A stretch of DNA of 64,000 nt. Origin: Natronorubrum thiooxidans. GTDB taxonomy: Archaea > Halobacteriota > Halobacteria > Halobacteriales > Natrialbaceae. Below the pieces are notes generated by a model. The model saw only the letters and a list, made by a program, of their open reading frames with translations, had not been told where the DNA came from and did not search any database. The stretch covers positions 124,001 to 188,000 of the forward strand of contig NZ_FTNR01000003.1 of assembly GCF_900156475.1 (NCBI RefSeq), written 5' to 3'. The position numbers and the translations under genes were made by a program. This document shows positions 58,785 to 64,000 of this stretch, piece after piece. Numbering within the stretch: the stretch's first letter is position 1; the number at the start of each line of letters is the position of its first letter.

Positions 58785-59896
58785 GCTGTCGTCTTCCCTC
58801 CGAAGAGTCCGGCGGGTTTGATCATCAAGACGAGAATCATGATCAGGAACGCCGTAATGGTTGTAAAGTCACCGCCGGGGAGCCACACCATCGAGAGGTG
58901 CATGCTGATCCCGATGGTCAGGCCGCCGAAGATGGCGCCGTAGATCGAGCCAATGCCACCGAGGATCACCGCGGCGAAGATCAACAAGAGGAGCAACCAG
59001 CCGAACTGCCAGTCGATCGTTCCCGTCCACAGCACCATGAGGTAGCCGGCACTGCCAGCCAGCCCACCGCCGATCATCCAGGTCCAGCGGATGATCTGTT
59101 CCGTCGGAATCCCCGTCACGAGCGCCAAGTCCCTGTTGTCCGACATCGCCCGCATCGCTTTCCCGAGTTTCGTCCGCTGGAGCATCAGGTGTACGCCGAG
59201 CATCAGTGCAATGGCCGCGATGATCAACGTGGCGTCGTGAGCATCGACTGAAACCCAGCCGTCAACCAACAGTAAATCCAGCGACGGGAGGTCACCGCTG
59301 GTCGTTCCGCGGGTTCGGTTCGAGTACACGAAGACGATGAGATAACGGAGCGCGAAGGCGACCCCGATGCTGGTGATCAACAGCGGAATCCCCCCCGACC
59401 CGCGCATCGGCTTGTAGGCGATCCGGTCGATTAGATACACGAACAGTGCAGTACCGACACCGGCGACGAGTAATCCTGCCATTATCGCGACCGGTGTCGA
59501 AGTGATCGTGATCTCGAGTTGTGAACCCCCGACACCGCGCTGTGGGCCGACGAGTACCAAGTGACCGAAATTGGCGGTCCCCCAGCCGGCGACAAGATAG
59601 GTAACACCCCACCCGAAAAACGCACCCGACGTCACGTAATCCCCGTGTGCGAAGTTCGCGAAATTGAGGATGCTGTACGTCATCGAGAGCCCGATCCCTG
59701 CGAGCCCGATAATGAGCCCGTAGAGCGTCCCTTCCACCGCGTATCGAGCGACACGCGAGATACTGTACGTTCCATTCAGGATCCCGATAAACAGATCCCC
59801 TAGCAACAGGAACGCGCCGAGTCCGACAACGAGCGTAAGCAACTGCTCAGTGGTCATCCCTCGGCCACGATCGATCACTGTATCAACGGTAGACAT
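58781..59896 (-). CDS. livH: Branched-chain amino acid-type ABC transporter permease LivH
   Basis: A 371-residue permease, first gene of livHMGF. Motifs: LAGIGLSMTYSILNFANFAH (the LivH NFAHGD segment), GSGGIPLLITSIGVAFALRY and the coupling helix KLGKAMRAMSDNRDLALVTG. About eight helices are visible. In haloarchaea these clusters import branched-chain amino acids or related amides and urea-like substrates. The usual upstream solute-binding gene is missing here; it lies at the far end in the opposite orientation. Confidence 0.95.
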   Translation of the reverse strand: MSTVDTVIDRGRGMTTEQLLTLVVGLGAFLLLGDLFIGILNGTYSISRVARYAVEGTLYGLIIGLAGIGLSMTYSILNFANFAHGDYVTSGAFFGWGVTYLVAGWGTANFGHLVLVGPQRGVGGSQLEITITSTPVAIMAGLLVAGVGTALFVYLIDRIAYKPMRGSGGIPLLITSIGVAFALRYLIVFVYSNRTRGTTSGDLPSLDLLLVDGWVSVDAHDATLIIAAIALMLGVHLMLQRTKLGKAMRAMSDNRDLALVTGIPTEQIIRWTWMIGGGLAGSAGYLMVLWTGTIDWQFGWLLLLLIFAAVILGGIGSIYGAIFGGLTIGISMHLSMVWLPGGDFTTITAFLIMILVLMIKPAGLFGGKTTA

Positions 59897-60116
59897 TCAC
59901 AAACCTCCGTGCTGGTCGCTAGATTCTGCGTATGTGTGTTATATGTTGTGGTAGGTAACGGCTATTGTTAACATCAAAAACACGATTTGTGAGGCCGAGA
60001 GCGAGTTGGGAGTCGTCATATTGCATCGCTTCGCTCGCTCGGGTGAGAGAGTACAGTGACAATCGAGAGGATAGCTATTGTATGGTACAACGGGAACGTC
60101 CTCACCCGCGTGGTTT

Positions 60117-60839
60117 TCAGGCTTCGCCGTAGACGGGCACCGCAGCACCGCTTGTCACCGCTGCCCCGTCGCTACAGAGGAAGGCAAACATGTCCGCGAT
60201 CTCGGCCGGCTCGACCCACGAGTCGTGATTCGCGTCGGGCATCATCTCCCGATTCATCGGCGTGTCGATCACGCTCGGCATCACGCAGTTTGCCCGAACC
60301 GTCCCGCGGTTTTCCTCTGCGAGCGTCTCCGTGAGCAGGCGAATCCCGGCTTTCGTGATTCGGTAGGGGCCGTCGCCCTCGCCGCCCTCGAGCGATGAGC
60401 GTGCGCTCACACTGACGATCGCCCCCGCCGTCTCCTGAAGGTGTGGAAGAGCGTGTTTCGAGGCCAGAAACGCCGTTTTCAGATTGATGTTCATCAGCAT
60501 TTCGAACGCCTCGAGGTCGGTATCCTCGATGTGCTCACCACCGCGCCACGTGCCCGCGATGTTACAGAGGTGGTCGATCCGGCCGTGGTCGTTGACGATG
60601 CTCGAAACGAGGCGAGCGACGTCGTCCTCATCGGTCAGATCGGCCTCGTAGAACTGGACGCCCGAATCGGGCTCGAGCAGGCTGTCCTCGTCGTCGGGGG
60701 CGACGATGTCGACGGCACAGACGGTTGCGCCAGCGGCTCGGAATCGATCGACGACGGCACTTCCGAGCGCGCCGCTTGCACCCGTCACGACGGTAACAGT
60801 GTCGTCGAAATCGACATCGAATTCGGCTGTTGGTGACAT
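60117..60839 (-). CDS. Short-chain dehydrogenase/reductase
   Basis: A 240-residue classical SDR. The cofactor site is VTVVTGASGALGSAVVDRFR, followed by AVDIVAPDDE, the LCNIAGTW (NxAG-type) strand, a catalytic Ser in ASAR-type SVSARSSLEGG and the YRITKAG motif (Tyr-xxx-Lys). The C-terminus has MPSVIDTPMN and the segment duplicated at 54035-54235. The start is at MSPTAEFDVD. The substrate is unknown. It is upstream of livH on the same strand, with a 220-base gap. Confidence 0.92.
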   Translation of the reverse strand: MSPTAEFDVDFDDTVTVVTGASGALGSAVVDRFRAAGATVCAVDIVAPDDEDSLLEPDSGVQFYEADLTDEDDVARLVSSIVNDHGRIDHLCNIAGTWRGGEHIEDTDLEAFEMLMNINLKTAFLASKHALPHLQETAGAIVSVSARSSLEGGEGDGPYRITKAGIRLLTETLAEENRGTVRANCVMPSVIDTPMNREMMPDANHDSWVEPAEIADMFAFLCSDGAAVTSGAAVPVYGEA

Positions 60840-61032
60840 ACCACATGTACTTCGGCGGCCTCGCAGATTAATCACGGGGTGACCACTCACGAAAGCGACA
60901 AATCATAGGGGTTCTCGTCGCCAGCCGGGTATCGCTGCCCAGCTGTGCAGGTTCCGTGGCTCGGTTTCCGTGCCGTAACCCGCTGAACGGCTCCGAGAAC
61001 CCCTATCAGTCGACCGATGGCACCAACGCCGA

Positions 61033-61482
61033 TCAGGAAGTGATCGGCGGTAAGGCAGCGTGCCTAAACCAAAACGCCGCGATGGCGTCGACCATGGCAG
61101 CGTACTCGTCGGGGTCCGTCGGCTTGATGAGATAGGCGTTTGCCGCGAGTTCGTAACTCTCGAGGATATCCTCGGTGGCGGTCGAACTTGTGACGACGAG
61201 AACGGGTAGCGAGGCAAAGCTCGAATCGTCTCGAATCGCCTCGAGAAACTCGAGCCCACCCATTCGGGGCAGATTCAGATCGAGAAGGATGAGGTCCGGG
61301 ACGGACTCCGTCTCGTGGTCGTGTCGCGTCGAGAGGAACTCGAGGGCGTCGGTCCCGTCGGTTGCGACGTGAATCGTCGTTTCCATCGATAGCTGCTCGA
61401 ACGCGTCCTGTGTAAGCCGGGCGTCGCCGGGATTGTCCTCTACCAACAGCAGTTCGATCGGGTTCTCGAGCCCCCCGCTCAT
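61033..61482 (-). CDS. Single-domain response regulator
   Basis: A 149-residue receiver domain. Acidic pocket Glu15-Asp16 (LLLVEDNPGDARL), phospho-acceptor Asp68 (DLILLDLNLPRMGG), switch Thr/Ser in VLVVTSSTATED and Lys in YLIKPTDPDEY. There is no output domain, as in many haloarchaeal Rcp1-like regulators that work with separate kinases. The Met at 61482 starts two to ten residues before the first strand; an upstream Met at 61506 is possible. Confidence 0.92.
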   Translation of the reverse strand: MSGGLENPIELLLVEDNPGDARLTQDAFEQLSMETTIHVATDGTDALEFLSTRHDHETESVPDLILLDLNLPRMGGLEFLEAIRDDSSFASLPVLVVTSSTATEDILESYELAANAYLIKPTDPDEYAAMVDAIAAFWFRHAALPPITS

Positions 61483-61746
61483 GCGTCGATCACCACCCGA
61501 TACCACAGCATCGGAGACGTCTCGAAGCCATCAGGAACGATACTCGTTCACCCGTAGCGTCGACACCCGGTTAAGCATACGTACTAAATGCTTTGGAACT
61601 CGCACCCGCTTTCGGCCGAAAACCGAGCGACAGCAACGGGATCACTAGCGTCGGATTCGGAACCGAACTGCTGTGACGGTGACTGCAACGCCTCAGTCGC
61701 TGACACAACGAGTCACTAAAGCCGTTTGCCACCAACGTGGCAGTGA

Positions 61747-62409
61747 ATGCGCCTGATCGCCCACCGCGGATTCGCCGCGACGGCACCCGAGAACACGATC
61801 GCAGCGGTCCAGTCCGCAGCCGAGTACGCAGACGCCGTCGAGTTCGACGTTCGTCGCTGTGGCTCGGGCGAACTCGTCGTCATCCACGACGAGACGATCG
61901 ATCGCGTGACTGGCGGCACCGGCGCGGTCGCCGACACCTCACTCGAGGCGCTCCAAACCTACACCGTCCTCGACTCCGAGCAACGGGTGCCGACGCTCGA
62001 GGCGGTACTCGAGGCGCTCCCACCAACGGTCGAAGTCAATCTTGAGCTGAAGGCCTCCGAGATCGCTGCGGACGTCCTCAAGGCCATCGCCGACGTCGAG
62101 AACCGCGTCGTCACGACCTCGTTTCTCCTGTCCGAGCTACGGACGATCCGCGAGCTCGATCCGGGCCAGCCGTCGGGCCTGCTCGTTAATCGCCACCTCG
62201 AGACGCCCGTCACGACGGCCATCGAACTCGACTGTGACGTCATCGGCGCGAACTACTGGCGGTGTCTGTCGACGTGGCTCGTCTCCCGTGCGAAGGCCGT
62301 TGATCTCGAGATCCATGCGTGGTCGCTCGAGCGACGGCTGACGGCGAAGCTCCTCGAGTGGCGAGGCGTCGACTGTGTGTCGGCGGATCGACCGCTCCGG
62401 GTCACATAA
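61747..62409 (+). CDS. Glycerophosphodiester phosphodiesterase
   Basis: A 220-residue TIM-barrel enzyme that hydrolyses glycerophosphodiesters to glycerol phosphate and an alcohol. Active-site motifs: IAHRGFAATAPENTIAA (His6-Arg7, Glu15), AVEFDVRRCGSGELVVIHDE (Glu, Asp and His) and VEVNLELKASE (Glu/Lys). It ends with IHAWSLERRLTAKLLEWRGV. No signal peptide is present, so it acts in the cytoplasm. Confidence 0.93.
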   Translation: MRLIAHRGFAATAPENTIAAVQSAAEYADAVEFDVRRCGSGELVVIHDETIDRVTGGTGAVADTSLEALQTYTVLDSEQRVPTLEAVLEALPPTVEVNLELKASEIAADVLKAIADVENRVVTTSFLLSELRTIRELDPGQPSGLLVNRHLETPVTTAIELDCDVIGANYWRCLSTWLVSRAKAVDLEIHAWSLERRLTAKLLEWRGVDCVSADRPLRVT

Positions 62410-62416
62410 GGCCTGG

Positions 62417-62815
62417 CTACTCGCCAACGGTGGTCACCACGACCGTCCGCGTGCGCGGCCCATCGCACTCGACCAACAGCACGGATTGCCACGTGCCGAG
62501 TGCCAACTCGCCGTCTTCGACCGGAATCGTCACGTCCGGCCCAATAAGTGCTGCCCGGAGGTGAGAGTCCGCATTTCCATCGAGCTGATCATGAGCGTGA
62601 CCCTCGTCGGGAACGAGTTCTCGAAAGAACGACTCGAGGTCGTCGCGCAGTCGTGGTTCGTTCTCCTGGACGAGGAGGCCAGCCGTGGTATGCTGGACGA
62701 AGGCGGTTACGGTGCCCGACTCGAGGTCGTCGGGGACGGCGTCGGCGATGCGATCGGTTACGTCGACGGTCGTCAGCCAGGCGTCGGTTTCGACGGAAAA
62801 CGTCGACTGGGGCAT
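62417..62815 (-). CDS. YjbQ/UPF0047 family protein
   Basis: A 132-residue protein with the YjbQ signature: TAFVQHTTAGLLVQENEPRL near residue 40, GHAHDQLDGNADSHLRAALI near 75 and LALGTWQSVLLVECDGPRTR at the end. His residues in QHTT and HAH are the putative active site. Bacterial homologues have weak thiamine phosphate synthase activity, the source of some annotations, but the physiological role is uncertain. It converges with the GDPD gene. Confidence 0.92.
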   Translation of the reverse strand: MPQSTFSVETDAWLTTVDVTDRIADAVPDDLESGTVTAFVQHTTAGLLVQENEPRLRDDLESFFRELVPDEGHAHDQLDGNADSHLRAALIGPDVTIPVEDGELALGTWQSVLLVECDGPRTRTVVVTTVGE

Positions 62816-62857
62816 ACGAGTACCGACGCAGGCCAGCCTCGATTAGTTTGGGGGCAA

Positions 62858-63877
62858 TTAGGAAAGTCGATCCAGCGCCCAGTCGGCCCGTTCCCGGACG
62901 GTCGATGCGGGATCTTCGCTGGCGAGCGTCGCGAGTCGGTCCGTCGCCCCCTCGACGTTACCGTGGCCGAGGGCGACACACGTGTTCGCTCGCACGCGTT
63001 CGTGATCATCCTCGAGCAGCGCGAGGAGTTGCTCCCGTGCGGGATCGATTGCCGCCGGCATCGCGATCGCGATGCGAGCGAGCGCCACCGCGGCGTTAGC
63101 ACGCGTCTCCGGGTCGTTACACTCGAGGGCAGCCGTCAGCTCCGGACGGGCCGATTCGACCGCACCGGGCTCGATGTGGGCCACATCGGCGAGACAGCCA
63201 ATCGCGTTGTTGCGCAGCGTGTCCTCGTCGTGATCGATGAGTGCCACTGCGTGGTCGACGAACTCGAGCGTCGGCAACGACGCCTCGGCGTTGGCCAGCC
63301 GACCCAGCGCCGAGAGTGCGGGTCCACCGTTTGCGTCTGGGTTCGTCGCGAGCGCGTCGGTAAGGACGGGGACGGCCGGTTCGATCGCGGCCGGCCGTTT
63401 CATCGACAGCTGCCTGAAAACACGAACGCCCCAGCGGTCGTCGGCCGGTCGACGGTCGACCACGTTGGCGATCGTCTCCACGTGATCGACGATGACGGCC
63501 GGTTGCTCGGCTGCGATGGTCGCGAGACAGCGAAGCAACTCGCGCGTCGCCGGCTGTTCCGGGTTCTCGGCCGCAAACGAGACGATTCCATCGACCGATG
63601 GTGCGACGTCTGTCGGTGACTCATCCGCAAGCTCCGCCAGACAGTAGGCGACCTCCTCGTGACACTCGAGTGCAGGTTGTGCGAGCAAGCCCCGAAGTTT
63701 CGGAACTGTCGGAATACACGCAGCCGGCTGGTCCCCCAGGGCGTCGCGGATCGTCTCGACGGCCGCCCGTTGCTCGGCTGGATCGTCCGTATCGAGTCGT
63801 GCAAGAACTGATGGCAACTCGAACGCAGACACCTCGGTTCGCCGTTGTTGGATCGCGTCGCCCCCTTCCCCATCCAT
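62858..63877 (-). CDS. HEAT-repeat protein
   Basis: A 339-residue all-helical protein made of about eight HEAT/armadillo-like repeats, each about 38-40 residues. The repeats have recurring segments such as EVAYCLAELADESPTDVAPS, LRNNAIGCLADVAHIEPGAV and TRANAAVALARIAIAMPAAI. No catalytic motif is present; a scaffold role is likely. The start was placed at MDGEGGDAIQ; the frame continues upstream but is not repeat-like. Confidence 0.83.
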   Translation of the reverse strand: MDGEGGDAIQQRRTEVSAFELPSVLARLDTDDPAEQRAAVETIRDALGDQPAACIPTVPKLRGLLAQPALECHEEVAYCLAELADESPTDVAPSVDGIVSFAAENPEQPATRELLRCLATIAAEQPAVIVDHVETIANVVDRRPADDRWGVRVFRQLSMKRPAAIEPAVPVLTDALATNPDANGGPALSALGRLANAEASLPTLEFVDHAVALIDHDEDTLRNNAIGCLADVAHIEPGAVESARPELTAALECNDPETRANAAVALARIAIAMPAAIDPAREQLLALLEDDHERVRANTCVALGHGNVEGATDRLATLASEDPASTVRERADWALDRLS

Positions 63878-63951
63878 AGTATCCCCAGCATGTGTGATCG
63901 ACGGCAAAAGCTTTCGGGATTTGATGCGAACAGTAACGGACAAAAAACCTA

Positions 63952-63999
63952 TCAGGCAAGCCACTCGTCCGGCTTCGTATCGTAATCGACGTCGTCGGC
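63952..63999 (-). CDS. C-terminal end of a gene that starts beyond the window
   Basis: The last 15 codons and stop of a minus-strand gene: ADDVDYDTKPDEWLA. The acidic residues and codon use look like a haloarchaeal protein end, but too little is present for assignment. It would be upstream of the HEAT-repeat gene in the same direction. Confidence 0.45.
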   Translation of the reverse strand, partial: ADDVDYDTKPDEWLA

Positions 64000-64000
64000 C

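Overview
The window is typical haloarchaeal chromosome. Proteins are very acidic, base composition is GC-rich with abundant CTCGAG, many transcripts look leaderless (TATA element 23-30 bases before the start codon), lipoproteins carry twin-arginine (RR) leaders, and families such as HalOD1, Bat-type HTH, TbsP, PccX and amphi-Trp are haloarchaeal. A member of the Natrialbales (Natrinema/Haloterrigena type) is my best guess, by inference only.

Layout. 1-5.3 kb: a membrane protein cut by the window edge, a Bat-type regulator, a HalOD1 protein, a NikR-like regulator, haem A synthase and an M24-fold protein without metal ligands. 5.3-10 kb: an HTH regulator opposite a two-gene unit (glycosyltransferase-like protein; winged-helix/PLD-like membrane protein), converging on a gshA-PP2C pair. 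10-14 kb: a surface-protein locus in which two genes share an ectodomain, one carrying a C-terminal HTH. 14-18.9 kb: acyl-CoA ligase, nop5-flpA, trkA. 19-25.9 kb: APC permease with USP domains, trkH, DUF63 protein and an IMPase. 26-29.2 kb: amphi-Trp protein, tRNA-Leu(CAA), zinc-ribbon protein, lipoprotein and a UbiA enzyme. 29.5-35.7 kb: core genes sucCD, tbsP, two RNase P proteins, psmA and SBDS. 35.7-37.5 kb: an intact IS200/IS605 element (tnpA, tnpB, terminal hairpins). 37.5-44.2 kb: FUN14, hflX, a thiolase/DUF35 pair, an RNase H-like exonuclease, a thioesterase, a second HalOD1 protein and a MoaD-like protein ending in Cys-Cys. 44.2-52.5 kb: alkaline phosphatase, then eight co-directional genes around a biotin-dependent acyl-CoA carboxylase (pccB, pccX, pccA plus small genes, one not previously obvious at 46126-46281). 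52.6-60.9 kb: an NSS transporter and a branched-chain amino acid type ABC transporter. 61-64 kb: response regulator, GDPD, YjbQ, a HEAT-repeat protein and the tail of a last gene.

The most unusual feature is the ABC-transporter region. The solute-binding lipoprotein (54430-55707) appears circularly permuted: the normal C-terminal half follows the lipobox directly and the normal N-terminal half comes last. The gene runs opposite to livFGMH. The cassette is bracketed by an intact SDR gene (60117-60839) and a frameshifted copy of that gene's 3' end (54035-54235), so the region has been duplicated and rearranged.

Family names are from recognition of motifs and overall sequence; no database search was run.
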